64,000 nt of DNA from Haladaptatus litoreus (lineage in GTDB: Archaea > Halobacteriota > Halobacteria > Halobacteriales > Haladaptataceae). The notes under the pieces were generated by a model that worked only from the letters and a program-made list of their open reading frames with translations, did no database searches and was not told the origin of the DNA. How positions within the stretch are numbered: position 1 is the stretch's first letter; each line of letters begins with the position of its first letter. This document shows positions 17,033 through 26,551 of the stretch, piece by piece. The stretch is from NCBI RefSeq assembly GCF_900156425.1, contig NZ_FTNO01000002.1:416125-480124 (forward strand), read 5' to 3'. Both the position numbers and the translations under genes were made by a program.

Positions 17033-17043
17033 GTATTTTAATG
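17033..17043 (+). promoter_or_regulatory. Probable TATA element for the gene at 17066
   Basis: CGTATTTTAAT is centred about 27 nt before the ATG at 17066, fitting a leaderless transcript. It supports this start over any further upstream. Confidence 0.5.
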
Positions 17044-17065
17044 CGGAGGTACGTACACCACTCAC

Positions 17066-18331
17066 ATGACCCGGGTGTTCCCCGTCGTATTCGCAGTACT
17101 CCTCGCCCTCACCGCGCCTACTGCTGCGCTCGAAACTGGGTCTGCGACCTCGATGCAAACCGGAGCGGACACGGATAGCGTAGTAACGCCACCGGGAGTC
17201 AACAACACGACCGCACAGTTGAGTCTGGGTACTCCCGACCGCACCGGCACGGACGCACCATCGATCAGCCTCGGTGCGGCGTTGGAGATGGATAGAAACG
17301 AGGTACAGACGGAGAGTCGGATATACGAACTCGACGAAAAGTTATCAAACGCGAACAACGACCGGAACAGACATCAGGAGCTTCGGCAGTACAGATTCGA
17401 CATTGGGTCACGTCTCTCGTCGTTGAAGTACACAGAACGGGAGATTCGGACGGAGTTCAATAGCGGGGAAATATCCAGCGAGGAGTACGTGCGACGGCTC
17501 GCGGTGCTTCACGCGAAGGCGACGAATGTCGAGCGCTCGATACAGCACATGGAAGACCGCGGGCAGGACGTTCCGCAGTTTACGCCGAGAGCGTGGCAAC
17601 TCAAAGCGGAACTCATCCCCCTACAGGGAGTCATTCGGGAGTCGGTGATAAACCAGTACAATGGGCGAACCGAATCACGCACGATATATGTAGCAACGAC
17701 GGACACAGGCGTTGTTCTATCGAGTATCAACGGTAATCAGTACGTGAGAGAGGCGTACCTCTCCGAAAACAGAGACATAAACGGCACGAACCAACTACTC
17801 GCTCAGGAAGCCCAGAACATTACCGAGACACAATATCCATGGGCACGAGAGAACAACAACGGGGAAATAAGTACGAACTCCAGATTCGGAACGGGTATCT
17901 TCGTGACCACGTTCCCACACGAACAGGGAGTCATCAGAGCGGTTTTGGACGGAAAGACGGAGAAAATATTCCGAGAAACGCAGTACAGCTATCTCACTGG
18001 TGACAGTCATCTTCCCTACGGAGAGGCCATCCAAAACGACACGATAGGCCACCAACTCACCGTCAACGGAACATATCCCGGTGGCCCGCTCCGAATCAAC
18101 GCAACTGACGGAAACGGCAATGCGGTCGATAGTCGCATCTCGATTGGCGACCGAGAACTCGGACGAACCGGAAGCGACGGCGTTCTGTGGACTGTCGCTC
18201 CGAGACGAAGCTTTACTGTTTCCAGTGTGCACGGAGGCGCGCCGCTCAACGTCACCGTTACCCCGTATGGATTGTCGCAATCGAATGAATCGGTCGGGAC
18301 GCCGAAATCTATCGTCACAGCCGAACGTTGA
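17066..18331 (+). CDS. Secreted coiled-coil protein (DUF7096-like)
   Basis: A 421-residue protein with a signal peptide (MTRVFPVVFAVLLALTAPTA, cleavage likely after AALE or nearby). Residues about 75-180 are charged and helical (ESRIYELDEKLSNANNDRNR, IGSRLSSLKYTEREIRTEFN), predicted coiled coil. The C-terminal third is beta-rich, with an Ig-like segment (PLRINATDGNGNAVDSRISI). There is no C-terminal transmembrane helix, so it may be released or bound to a partner. It resembles haloarchaeal DUF7094/DUF7096 proteins, recalled without verification. The next gene, a pilin-like protein, starts 28 bp downstream, so the pair is probably cotranscribed. Confidence 0.75.
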   Translation: MTRVFPVVFAVLLALTAPTAALETGSATSMQTGADTDSVVTPPGVNNTTAQLSLGTPDRTGTDAPSISLGAALEMDRNEVQTESRIYELDEKLSNANNDRNRHQELRQYRFDIGSRLSSLKYTEREIRTEFNSGEISSEEYVRRLAVLHAKATNVERSIQHMEDRGQDVPQFTPRAWQLKAELIPLQGVIRESVINQYNGRTESRTIYVATTDTGVVLSSINGNQYVREAYLSENRDINGTNQLLAQEAQNITETQYPWARENNNGEISTNSRFGTGIFVTTFPHEQGVIRAVLDGKTEKIFRETQYSYLTGDSHLPYGEAIQNDTIGHQLTVNGTYPGGPLRINATDGNGNAVDSRISIGDRELGRTGSDGVLWTVAPRRSFTVSSVHGGAPLNVTVTPYGLSQSNESVGTPKSIVTAER

Positions 18332-18358
18332 AATAGCGAAACGGAACCATTCGGATGC

Positions 18359-18823
18359 GTGTCGAACCGCGCTCTCTCACCCGTCGTCGCAACGGTTCTT
18401 TTACTCGTCGTCACGCTCGTTCTCGCGGGAACGATTGGCGCAGTTACAGTGCAATCGACCTCGTTTCAGGAACCGACATACGTCGTCATCGACGTTTCGG
18501 CTGACGCCGCCACCGACCGTTTGACGTTCGTCCATCGGGCGGGCGATTCGCTCGCCGTCGAATCGCTGTCCGTCCACGTCCTCGTCAACGGGACGCCACT
18601 GAAACGACAGCCACCAGTTCCGTTCTTTTCAGCACACGGATTCCAACCCGGCCCGACTGGGCCATTCAACAGTGCGACGAACGAAACGTGGGATGCTGGC
18701 GAAACCGCGAGCCTCGGAATTGCGGGAACGAACGCACCACTTCTCGAAACGGGTAACAGAGTCGTCGTTCGAATCGCCGTGGACGACACGGTTGTGACGG
18801 AGGTAGAGACGACGGCAGAATAG
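18359..18823 (+). CDS. Type IV pilin-like protein (class III signal)
   Basis: A 154-residue protein starting at GTG with MSNRALSPVVATVLLLVVTL. The R-A-L-S-P-V motif ahead of a single hydrophobic helix is the prepilin/archaellin-type N-terminus processed by PibD in haloarchaea (DUF1628/Pilin_N pattern). The rest is a beta-rich extracellular domain. An ATG at 18355 is in another frame, so GTG was chosen. Located 28 bp after the secreted coiled-coil gene, it suggests a small surface structure. No pilus ATPase or membrane platform gene is nearby, so assembly would use machinery encoded elsewhere. Confidence 0.82.
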   Translation: MSNRALSPVVATVLLLVVTLVLAGTIGAVTVQSTSFQEPTYVVIDVSADAATDRLTFVHRAGDSLAVESLSVHVLVNGTPLKRQPPVPFFSAHGFQPGPTGPFNSATNETWDAGETASLGIAGTNAPLLETGNRVVVRIAVDDTVVTEVETTAE

Positions 18824-18838
18824 AAACGGCGGTCAGCT

Positions 18839-19462
18839 TTACTCTTCAGGCACGCGCGCGACGGTCGTGATGGCAATGTCGGGGTCGTACTGCGGTCCCA
18901 TCTCGCGGTGGCGGATGTCCTCGTAGCCCGCTTCGCGGAACATTCGGTCGGCCTCTTCGCGGTCGTAAAAGAGCATTATCGAGTCCGCGACTTTCTGCAT
19001 GACGCCGGTTCGGGGGTAGTTCGGGCCGACGATAAGCACTTCTCCGCCGGGTTTCGTCACGCGGCGAATGTCCCGAAGTGTTTCGACTGGGTCGGGCCAG
19101 TACTCGATTGAACCCGACGACCACACCACATCGAAGGTGTCGTTTTTGAACGGCAACCGTTCCGCGTCACCGCGATAGAAGCTGACGGGGTCGTATTTGC
19201 CGATTTTCGCCCACGCCTTTTCGAGTTGGTGGACGCTCTGGTCGAGTCCGTATACGTTGTCCGTATGTTCGAGCAGTCCCTCGGTTCCGAAACCGGTTCC
19301 ACAGCCAACGTCGAGGACGTGGTCGTCTTCGTCGATGTCGAGCATTGACAGCGCCTCGGTTCGCATCTCTTCGTTCCAGATGAACGGATTGACCGTGTCG
19401 TACACCTTCGAGAGATATTTGTAGAAGATTCGTGCGCGACGTTTGTTTTCGAGGATACCCAT
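18839..19462 (-). CDS. Methyltransferase related to MPBQ/MSBQ (VTE3-type) quinone methyltransferase
   Basis: A 207-residue SAM methyltransferase with VLDVGCGTGFGTEGL at about residues 49-63. It then carries VYGLDQSVHQLEKA, SSGSIEYWPDP and VGPNYPR. The GSIEYWPDP and GP-x-YP elements are hallmarks of the plant VTE3/archaeal quinone methyltransferase branch, so a role in methylating menaquinone or a related quinone is likely. That assignment rests on motif memory, not on a search. It is convergent with the pilin gene, with only 15 bp between their ends. Confidence 0.75.
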   Translation of the reverse strand: MGILENKRRARIFYKYLSKVYDTVNPFIWNEEMRTEALSMLDIDEDDHVLDVGCGTGFGTEGLLEHTDNVYGLDQSVHQLEKAWAKIGKYDPVSFYRGDAERLPFKNDTFDVVWSSGSIEYWPDPVETLRDIRRVTKPGGEVLIVGPNYPRTGVMQKVADSIMLFYDREEADRMFREAGYEDIRHREMGPQYDPDIAITTVARVPEE

Positions 19463-19845
19463 TAGGCGGCGCTTGGGACTGGGTAGTGATGAATCCCCAC
19501 CTTTTTCTGCGGTCGTGAGCCGAGGAGTGGCGCGAATCGCGCCACTCCCCGGTCGAACTCTCTAGAAAAAGGTGGATCAAAAACCTCCTCACCCCCTCAG
19601 TCGCGTTTTCGACGCTCCTTTGAACGATTCGTCGGCCCGCTCTCTCGTCGCTTGCGCTCCTCGCTCATGGAGGGTGTGCTGGCCCGCTGGCGGTTGATTA
19701 GCCTGCTGATTTGTGTGATTGTGTTGATTGTAGTTCTCCCGGTTGACCGGCCTGCCTATCGCTTACGACTCGTTTCACTCGTCGTGCGCTTGGTTCCGCA
19801 AGTAGTTTATAGCCGCCAGAGTAACCTTCCGCGTGATTACAGTAT
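19463..19845. other. 383-bp region upstream of the ATPase operon
   Basis: No gene supported. A nested inverted repeat occupies 19497-19575. The rest is G/C-rich with SerArg-like false frames. The end of the region holds TTTATA (19806-19811), about 37 nt before the atpH ATG, implying a short untranslated leader for the operon. Confidence 0.6.
19497..19575. repeat. Nested inverted repeat (outer 12-bp, inner 12-bp arms)
   Basis: Outer arms CCACCTTTTTCT (19497-19508) and AGAAAAAGGTGG (19564-19575) are perfectly complementary. Inside lies a 25-nt palindrome with arms GGAGTGGCGCGA (19524-19535) and TCGCGCCACTCC (19537-19548) around one unpaired base. The outer arms carry T-runs on each strand, so the structure could be a bidirectional terminator or a palindromic element. 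Confidence 0.8.
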
Positions 19846-20178
19846 ATGCCGAGGCCAGAGGTTCTCGAACGAATAACGGAGGCCGAAGAGGAGGCTGACG
19901 ACATCGTCGCGGAAGCCAAAGAAGACCGCGAACAGCGGATTTCTGAGGCGCGCAAGACGGCTGAGGAAATCCGCGAGGAAGCCGAAAAAGAGGCCACAGA
20001 ATTGGAAGAAAAACGCTTGGAAGAAGCGCGCGCGGAAATCGAATCCGAACGCGAAGAACTGCTCGCGGCGGGTGAGCAAGAACGCAAGCAACTCGAATCT
20101 CGCGCGCAAGAGAACGTAGAGGACACGAAAGAGTTCGTCCTCGACCGGTTCAAGGAGGCGGTGCATGCTCAGACCTGA
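19846..20178 (+). CDS. atpH: A-type ATP synthase subunit H (peripheral stalk)
   Basis: A 110-residue protein that is almost wholly a charged alpha-helix (AEEEADDIVAEAKEDREQRI and onward), the stator-stalk subunit of archaeal A-ATP synthase that pairs with subunit E. First gene of the ATPase operon. It overlaps atpI by 14 bases. The only hint of a promoter is TTTATA about 37 nt upstream. Confidence 0.9.
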   Translation: MPRPEVLERITEAEEEADDIVAEAKEDREQRISEARKTAEEIREEAEKEATELEEKRLEEARAEIESEREELLAAGEQERKQLESRAQENVEDTKEFVLDRFKEAVHAQT

Positions 20179-22324
20179 GCAAATGAGCAAGGTCTCGGTG
20201 ACGGGGTCACGGGACGTTATGTCCGAAGTCATCGAGACGATTCACGAACTGAATCTCGTTCATCTGTCGAACTACGACGGGTCGTGGGAAGGATTCGAAC
20301 CCGGCAACCCAATCGAGGGCGCAGAAGAGGTGTCCGACAAACTCGTCACGATTCGTTCCATCGAGAGCATTCTCGATGTGCAGGACGAGGACGCCGGGCC
20401 ACAGCGAATCGTCACCGACGACGCGCTGGACGACGAACTGGAAGACATCCGAACGAAGGTCAACACGCTCGACGACAAGCAAAACGAGCTACAAGACGAA
20501 CTCCGAAGCGTCGAAGACCGCATCGACTCGATGGAACCCTTCGCGGAACTCGGCATCGACTTGGACCTGCTGTCGGGCTACGACAGCCTCCAAGTCGCAG
20601 TCGGTGAAGGAAACACGGACGAAATCGAGCAAACGCTGCGCGACGCCGACGACATCCAAGAGTTCGAACTGTTCACGGGTGGCAGAACCGTCGCCATCTT
20701 CGCGTACCCGACAGATGATGCGGACGAAGACGCGCTGGACGACGCACTCGTCGGCGTGGATTTCGCATCGTTTGAGGTGCCGGACGCCTCCGGTAGTCCG
20801 GAAGAGTACGTTTCGGAGCTTCGACACGAACGCCAGAAGCTCGAATCGAAACTCGACGGCGTCGAAAAGGAACTGCACGACGTGAAACTCGACGGTGCTG
20901 GATTCCTCCTCGCCGCGGAAGAGAAACTCAGCATCGAGGTGCAGAAGGCGGAAGCACCGCTCCAGTTCGCGACGACGGAAAACGCCTTCATCGCCGAAGG
21001 ATGGATTCCGACCGAGAAGTACAACAAACTGGCGAGCGACCTCGACGCGACGGTCGGCGACCACGTCGAAGTGGACGAACTCCGTCGTGCCGACTACGAG
21101 GAAGGCCACCCACACACCGTCACTGAAGAGGCGGAAGAAGTCGCCACAACCGACGGCGGCCACGTCGTTGACGACGACGAACAACCCCCGGTCGTGCAGG
21201 ACAACCCCGGGCCGGTCAAACCGTTCGAACTGCTCGTCGAAACCATCAACCGACCGCGCTACTTCGAGTTCGACCCGTCGGTCATCCTGTTCCTCACGTT
21301 CCCGATTTTCTTCGGGTTCATGATCGGTGACCTCGGATACGGACTGCTGTACCTCGCATTCGGGTATGCAATATACTCGAAGACTAGCAGTCTCGCTCTG
21401 AAGAGTCTCGGTGGCATCGCACTGTGGGCCGGTCTGTTCACCGCTATTTTCGGCGTGCTGTACGGCGAAATCTTCGGATTACACATCCTCGGTGAGACTA
21501 TTTACGGCGAGATGGGGCCACCGATCAAGAAAGGGCTTCAGCCCGCAAATGCTGAGTATGCTAGTACTTGGCTCGTTCTGAGCCTGCTCATCGGACTTGC
21601 ACACCTCACGCTCGGCTACCTGTTCGGGTTCTTCGAAGAACTCTCACACGGGTTCAAGGATGCACTGCTCCACAAGGGGTCGTGGATTATCCTCATGCTC
21701 GGCGTCTGGGTGTGGATTTTCAGCAAGCAAATGATGGGGCCAAAGCCACCGTTCCTGTTCGAGGTATTCAACGGTAGTCCGTTTGCGCTCGGCTTCGCTG
21801 GCTTCCCGGCATCCGTCGGAACGATTGCGCTCGCGGTCGCCGCAGTCGGCCTCGTGCTGATGATTGCCGGTGAAGTCTCCGAATTGGGTGGCCCTGGCGC
21901 ACTCATCGGAACGCTGGAGAGCCTGAAATCGCTGTCGGACGTTATCTCCTACACTCGTATCGCCGCGGTGCTGTTGGCGAAAGCGGGAATGGCGTTCGTC
22001 ATCAACCTGCTGTTCTTCGGTGCGTACGAACACCACGACGAATGGCACTTCATGCTCTCGTACGGCCCGAGCTACGTGAACAGCCACTACGAGGGAGCGA
22101 GCATCATCTTCCCCGGTCTGATGCACTCCGGCGTCGCGGGCGTGCTGGTCGGACTGCTCATTCTCGTCGTCGGCCACCTGCTGGTGCTGGCGCTCGGTGT
22201 TACGAGTGCAGGACTGCAGGCGGTGCGTCTCGAATACGTCGAGTTCTTCGGCAAGTTCTATCAGGGCGGCGGCGAAGAGTACGAGCCGTTCGGCTACGAG
22301 CGAACACACACGACGCAGGACTGA
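20165..22324 (+). CDS. atpI: A-type ATP synthase subunit I (a subunit)
   Basis: A 719-residue stator and ion-channel subunit. Residues 1 to about 360 form the cytoplasmic domain with long coiled coils (VNTLDDKQNELQDELRSVED). The C-terminal half has about eight transmembrane helices, with the essential Arg region SYTRIAAVLLAKAGMAF. It carries ions to the c ring formed by AtpK. Family-normal length. The ATG at 20165 lies inside the end of atpH. A T-rich tract follows the stop, and a 195-bp gap separates it from atpK. Confidence 0.96.
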   Translation: MLRPEQMSKVSVTGSRDVMSEVIETIHELNLVHLSNYDGSWEGFEPGNPIEGAEEVSDKLVTIRSIESILDVQDEDAGPQRIVTDDALDDELEDIRTKVNTLDDKQNELQDELRSVEDRIDSMEPFAELGIDLDLLSGYDSLQVAVGEGNTDEIEQTLRDADDIQEFELFTGGRTVAIFAYPTDDADEDALDDALVGVDFASFEVPDASGSPEEYVSELRHERQKLESKLDGVEKELHDVKLDGAGFLLAAEEKLSIEVQKAEAPLQFATTENAFIAEGWIPTEKYNKLASDLDATVGDHVEVDELRRADYEEGHPHTVTEEAEEVATTDGGHVVDDDEQPPVVQDNPGPVKPFELLVETINRPRYFEFDPSVILFLTFPIFFGFMIGDLGYGLLYLAFGYAIYSKTSSLALKSLGGIALWAGLFTAIFGVLYGEIFGLHILGETIYGEMGPPIKKGLQPANAEYASTWLVLSLLIGLAHLTLGYLFGFFEELSHGFKDALLHKGSWIILMLGVWVWIFSKQMMGPKPPFLFEVFNGSPFALGFAGFPASVGTIALAVAAVGLVLMIAGEVSELGGPGALIGTLESLKSLSDVISYTRIAAVLLAKAGMAFVINLLFFGAYEHHDEWHFMLSYGPSYVNSHYEGASIIFPGLMHSGVAGVLVGLLILVVGHLLVLALGVTSAGLQAVRLEYVEFFGKFYQGGGEEYEPFGYERTHTTQD

Positions 22325-22337
22325 CGCTGAAACCCAG

Positions 22338-22350
22338 TTTTTCGTTTTTT
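22338..22350 (+). terminator. T-rich tract after atpI
   Basis: TTTTTCGTTTTTT begins about 14 nt after the atpI stop, a probable archaeal termination signal inside the ATPase gene cluster. Confidence 0.55.
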
Positions 22351-22453
22351 CACGGCCGACTTGGCCTCGGTCATCTCTCGACACTGGTATTTGGTACCAT
22401 GATTTAGCAGGTACAGCCCGCGATACAAGCGAATCCGACGGAACGCTTTGGGA

Positions 22454-22502
22454 AGTTTTAAGAATCCAGTGACTCGAACTACGACTTGTTAGGCTATAGA
22501 GC
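22454..22502 (+). promoter_or_regulatory. Possible internal promoter for atpK
   Basis: Two candidate TATA elements precede atpK (ATG 22520): TTTTAAGA (about 22456-22463), which would give an untranslated leader, and GGCTATAGAGCC (22493-22504), a short palindrome centred about 22 nt before the ATG. Together with the T-tract after atpI they suggest that atpK-E-C-F-A-B can be transcribed separately. Confidence 0.4.
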
Positions 22503-22519
22503 CACAAAGGACTAAACCA

Positions 22520-22798
22520 ATGTTCGAATTCATACTCGCATTCGTCGACGCAGCAGTACTGCTCGCACAGGACGGCGCCGCTCAGGGTAGCAGTTCGCCA
22601 GCCATTCCACCAAAAGCCGCCGCAGCACTCGCAGTCGGTTTCGCTGCACTCGGCGCAGGATACGCAGAGCGTGGTATCGGTGCCGCCGCAGTCGGCGCTG
22701 TCACGGAAGACCAGGACTTGTTCGGTACGGGCCTCATTCTGACGGTTCTGCCGGAGACGCTCGTCATTCTGGCGCTCGTCGTTGTGTTCGTGGTCTAA
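22520..22798 (+). CDS. atpK: A-type ATP synthase subunit K (c ring)
   Basis: A 92-residue proteolipid. The N-terminal hydrophobic stretch MFEFILAFVDAAVLLAQ is followed by a two-helix hairpin (AALAVGFAALGAGYAERGIG and LFGTGLILTVLPETLVILAL). The ion-binding Glu is in LPETLVIL. It assembles as the membrane rotor ring. It is preceded by its own possible promoter and followed by atpE after a 24-bp gap. Confidence 0.94.
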   Translation: MFEFILAFVDAAVLLAQDGAAQGSSSPAIPPKAAAALAVGFAALGAGYAERGIGAAAVGAVTEDQDLFGTGLILTVLPETLVILALVVVFVV

Positions 22799-22822
22799 AC
22801 ACACACACATTCCCTCTTATCA

Positions 22823-23404
22823 ATGAGCCTGGAAACGGTAGTTGAGGATATTAGAAACGAGGCCCGCGAGCGTGCGGAAGAAATTCGTGCGGAAGGCGAA
22901 ACCCGCGCGGACGAGATAATCGCCGAGGCGGAGTCGGACGCCGAGGAGATTCTCGCGGCGAAAGAGCGCGAAATCGAGAGCCAAATCGAGCGAGAACGAG
23001 AGCAGAAGCTCTCCAGCGCGAAACTCGAAGCCAAGCAGAAGCGGCTGGAAGCCCGCCGGGACGTCCTGCAAGACGTTCGTTCCGACGTAGAAGAAGAAAT
23101 CGCAACCCTTGGCGGTGACGACCGCGAGGAACTGACGCGCACACTGCTTGACGCGGCGGCAGAGGAGTTCGACTCCGGCAACACCGTCCGAATCTACGGA
23201 CGAGCCGACGACGAGGAACTGCTCACCGACGTCGTCACGGACTACGACGGCTTCGAGTACGCGGGCGAATACGACTGCCTCGGCGGCATCGTCGCCGAGA
23301 GCGAGGCGTCCCGCGTTCGCGTGAACAACACGTTCGATTCGATACTCGAAGACGTGTGGGAGGACAACCTCCAAGCAATCAGTTCGCGGTTGTTCGAGCA
23401 ATGA
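22823..23404 (+). CDS. atpE: A-type ATP synthase subunit E
   Basis: A 193-residue peripheral-stalk subunit. The first ~85 residues are a long basic/acidic helix (NEARERAEEIRAEGETRADE) that pairs with AtpH, and the C-terminal globular domain contains GGIVAESEASRVRVNNTFDS, the conserved vATP-synt_E end. The last four bases (ATGA) overlap the start of atpC. Confidence 0.94.
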   Translation: MSLETVVEDIRNEARERAEEIRAEGETRADEIIAEAESDAEEILAAKEREIESQIEREREQKLSSAKLEAKQKRLEARRDVLQDVRSDVEEEIATLGGDDREELTRTLLDAAAEEFDSGNTVRIYGRADDEELLTDVVTDYDGFEYAGEYDCLGGIVAESEASRVRVNNTFDSILEDVWEDNLQAISSRLFEQ

Positions 23405-24456
23405 GCACGGCAGACGGTACATCGAACTACGAGTACGTCAATGCCCGCGTCCGGGCACGACGAGCCGCGCTGTTCGACGACGAGGATTACCGGAAACTCC
23501 TCCGAATGGGGCCGGGCGAAATCGCCCGCTACATGGAGGAGACGGAGTACGAATCCGAAGTTAACGCACTCGGTGCGCGCTACGACGGTGTCGACCTCGT
23601 GGAGTACGCACTCAATCGCAACCTTGCCAAACACTTCGACGACCTGTTGGATTGGTCCGGCGGGAAGCTGTACACCCTCATCGCGCGGTACCTACGAAAG
23701 TTCGACGCGTGGAACGTCAAAACGGTGCTTCGCGGCATCTACGCGGATGCAGACAGCCAATCGGTTCGTGACGACCTGATTCACGCAGGTGAGTTCGAAC
23801 GGTCGTTCCTCGACCGATTGGCCGACGCGGGAGCAATCGAAGACGTTGTCGAAATGCTCCACGGAACGATTTTCGGCGACCACCTCGAAGCAGCATACGA
23901 GGATTACGACTCCACTGGGCTGCTGATTCCGCTGGAGAACGCGGTTGACCGCGCGTACTACGAAGGGCTGATGGAAGGCGTCACGGAGACGGAAAACCGT
24001 GCAACGCAGTTGTACGTCGAATTTCTGCAAGCAGAAATCGACTTCCGGAACATCCGAAACGCCCTGCGAATCAGTCGAAGCGGTGCAGACATCGACCCCT
24101 CGGAATACTTCATTTCGGGCGGACGATTGTTCAAGGCCACAGAGCTGTCACAGCTCGCCGGAAATACGGACGAACTGATCAGCCGAGTTCGAGAGAGCAC
24201 GTATGGGAGCGACCTAGACGAAGCACTCGACGAACTGGAGCGCGCCGACAGTCTCATTGGATTCGAGCACGCCTTAGACGCGGCGCTGCTCGAATACTCC
24301 GACCATCTGTCGCACGTATTCCCGCTGTCGGTGTGTCCGGTGCTTGCGTACATACTCGCAAAGCAGAAAGAAGTGGACAACATCCGTGCCATCGCACGCG
24401 GACGCGAAGCAGGACTGTCCGAAGACGAGATCGAAGACGAACTGGTGATACTATGA
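23401..24456 (+). CDS. atpC: A-type ATP synthase subunit C
   Basis: A 351-residue subunit linking the central stalk to the c ring (V-type d homologue), starting MSTADGTSNYEYVNARVRAR. Three repeated helical domains and the segment ADSQSVRDDLIHAGEF are consistent with the family. The ATG at 23401 overlaps the atpE stop by four bases, which supports it over the further upstream frame. The end overlaps atpF by four bases. Confidence 0.93.
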   Translation: MSTADGTSNYEYVNARVRARRAALFDDEDYRKLLRMGPGEIARYMEETEYESEVNALGARYDGVDLVEYALNRNLAKHFDDLLDWSGGKLYTLIARYLRKFDAWNVKTVLRGIYADADSQSVRDDLIHAGEFERSFLDRLADAGAIEDVVEMLHGTIFGDHLEAAYEDYDSTGLLIPLENAVDRAYYEGLMEGVTETENRATQLYVEFLQAEIDFRNIRNALRISRSGADIDPSEYFISGGRLFKATELSQLAGNTDELISRVRESTYGSDLDEALDELERADSLIGFEHALDAALLEYSDHLSHVFPLSVCPVLAYILAKQKEVDNIRAIARGREAGLSEDEIEDELVIL

Positions 24457-24794
24457 GCCAGGAAATCGCCGTTATCGGAAGTCCGGACTTTACCACCGGA
24501 TTCCGACTCGCAGGGGTTCGGAAGTTCGCAAACGTTCCGGACGACGAAAAGGACGCGGAGTTGGACGACGCTGTTTCTCAAATATTGACTGACGACGACG
24601 TTGGCATCATCGTGATGCACGACGACGACCTTGCACACCTCTCTCGAAACGTCAGGAACGACGTCGAGACGAGCGTGGAACCCACCCTCGTGACGCTGGG
24701 TGGTGGCGCGGGAAGCGGCGGACTCCGCGACAAAATCAAGCGCGCAATCGGTATCGACCTTATGGACGAAGACGAACAAGGTGATAACGAATGA
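24453..24794 (+). CDS. atpF: A-type ATP synthase subunit F
   Basis: A 113-residue central-stalk subunit with the family pattern [20 protein letters not shown] and [16 protein letters not shown]. It overlaps atpC at the start (ATGA) and atpA at the end (24791-24794), so it is tightly coupled to both. Confidence 0.94.
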   Translation: MSQEIAVIGSPDFTTGFRLAGVRKFANVPDDEKDAELDDAVSQILTDDDVGIIVMHDDDLAHLSRNVRNDVETSVEPTLVTLGGGAGSGGLRDKIKRAIGIDLMDEDEQGDNE

Positions 24795-26551
24795 GCCAGG
24801 CAACAGACAGCGACGTCGTCCGTGAGGACGGCGTCATTCAGAGCGTGAGTGGTCCGGTCGTGACCGCCACGGACCTCGGTGCCCGGATGAACGACGTTGT
24901 GTACGTCGGTGAAGAAGGGCTCATGGGCGAGGTTATCGAAATCGAAGGCAACCAGACGACGATTCAGGTGTACGAAGAAACCTCGAACGTCGCACCCGGC
25001 GAACCCGTCGAGAACACGGGCGAACCGCTTTCCGTTGACCTCGGGCCGGGCATGCTGTACTCCATCTACGATGGTGTCCAGCGCCCGCTCGACGTGCTCG
25101 AAGACAAGATGGGCGCGTTCCTCGACCGCGGTGTTGACGCACCCGGTATCGACCAGGAGAAGACCTGGGAGTTCAACCCCGAAGTCGAAGCAGGTGACGA
25201 GGTCGAACCCGGCGACGTCGTCGGTATCGTCCCCGAAACCGAGAGCATCGACCACAAAGTGATGGTGCCGCCGGACTACGAGGGTGGCGAAGTCGTCGCC
25301 GTCGAAGACGGCAACTACGCCGTCACGGACACCGTCGTCGAACTCGACAACGGCGAAGAAGTCCAGATGCAACAGGAGTGGCCGGTTCGTGAACCGCGCC
25401 CGTCCGTCGATAAACAGACGCCTCGGACGCCGCTCGTGTCCGGTCAGCGTATTCTCGACGGTCTGTTCCCGATCGCAAAAGGTGGTACCGCCGCGATTCC
25501 GGGGCCGTTTGGCTCCGGAAAGACGGTAACCCAGCACTCGCTCGCAAAGTGGGCGGACGCGGACATCGTCGTCTACGTCGGCTGTGGTGAGCGCGGAAAC
25601 GAGATGACGGAAGTTATCGAGGACTTCCCGGAACTCGAAGACCCGCGCACCGGCAAACCGCTGATGTCGCGGACGTGCCTCATTGCGAACACGTCGAACA
25701 TGCCCGTGGCCGCACGAGAGTCGTGCATTTACACGGGAGTCACCATCGCGGAGTACTACCGCGACATGGGATACGACGTTGCGCTGATGGCCGACTCCAC
25801 CTCGCGGTGGGCAGAGGCAATGCGTGAGATTTCCTCGCGTCTCGAAGAGATGCCCGGCGAAGAGGGCTACCCGGCGTACCTCGCCGCCCGTCTCGCAGAG
25901 TTCTACGAGCGCGCAGGCAAATTCGAGAACATCAACGGCACGGAGGGTTCGGTGTCGGTTATCGGTGCAGTGTCGCCACCCGGCGGCGACTTCTCCGAAC
26001 CGGTCACGCAGAACACCCTGCGTATCGTGAAAACGTTCTGGGCACTGGATGCCGACCTCGCGGAACGTCGGCACTTCCCGTCGATTAACTGGAACGAGTC
26101 GTACTCGCTCTACAAGGACCAGCTCGACCCGTGGTACGAACAGAACGTCGAGCCGGACTTCCCGGAGAAGCGTCAGTGGGCAGTTGACGTGCTCGACGAG
26201 GAGGACGAACTCCAAGAAATCGTTCAGCTCGTCGGTAAGGACGCACTGCCGGAAGACCAGCAACTCACGCTCGAAGTCGCACGCTACCTGCGTGAGGGAT
26301 GGCTCCAGCAGAACGCATTCCACGACGTGGACATGTTCTGTGCGCCGGAGAAGACCTACCGGATGCTCGAAGCCATTCAGACCTTCAACGAGGAGGCGTT
26401 CTCCGCACTCGAAGCGGGCGTTCCAGTCGAAGAAATCACGGCTATCGACGCCGCACCTCGCCTGAACCGAATGGGGACGGCCGAGGAGTGGGAAGGCTTC
26501 ATCAGCGAAGTCGAAGAAAGCATCACTGAACAGCTCAGGGAGAAATACTAA
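24791..26551 (+). CDS. atpA: A-type ATP synthase subunit A (catalytic)
   Basis: A 586-residue catalytic subunit. The Walker A is GPFGSGKT near residue 238, and the bulge-region insert of A/V-type subunits is present ([13 protein letters not shown]). The arrangement and length match the family, with no intein. It overlaps atpF upstream (4 bases) and shares its last base with the first base of atpB (TAATG). Confidence 0.98.
   Translation: MSQATDSDVVREDGVIQSVSGPVVTATDLGARMNDVVYVGEEGLMGEVIEIEGNQTTIQVYEETSNVAPGEPVENTGEPLSVDLGPGMLYSIYDGVQRPLDVLEDKMGAFLDRGVDAPGIDQEKTWEFNPEVEAGDEVEPGDVVGIVPETESIDHKVMVPPDYEGGEVVAVEDGNYAVTDTVVELDNGEEVQMQQEWPVREPRPSVDKQTPRTPLVSGQRILDGLFPIAKGGTAAIPGPFGSGKTVTQHSLAKWADADIVVYVGCGERGNEMTEVIEDFPELEDPRTGKPLMSRTCLIANTSNMPVAARESCIYTGVTIAEYYRDMGYDVALMADSTSRWAEAMREISSRLEEMPGEEGYPAYLAARLAEFYERAGKFENINGTEGSVSVIGAVSPPGGDFSEPVTQNTLRIVKTFWALDADLAERRHFPSINWNESYSLYKDQLDPWYEQNVEPDFPEKRQWAVDVLDEEDELQEIVQLVGKDALPEDQQLTLEVARYLREGWLQQNAFHDVDMFCAPEKTYRMLEAIQTFNEEAFSALEAGVPVEEITAIDAAPRLNRMGTAEEWEGFISEVEESITEQLREKY

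Noticed and set aside
19652-19876. Small hydrophobic plus-strand ORF in front of atpH
   Set aside because: Overlaps the atpH start and promoter, has biased Arg/Val composition, and lacks an upstream promoter.
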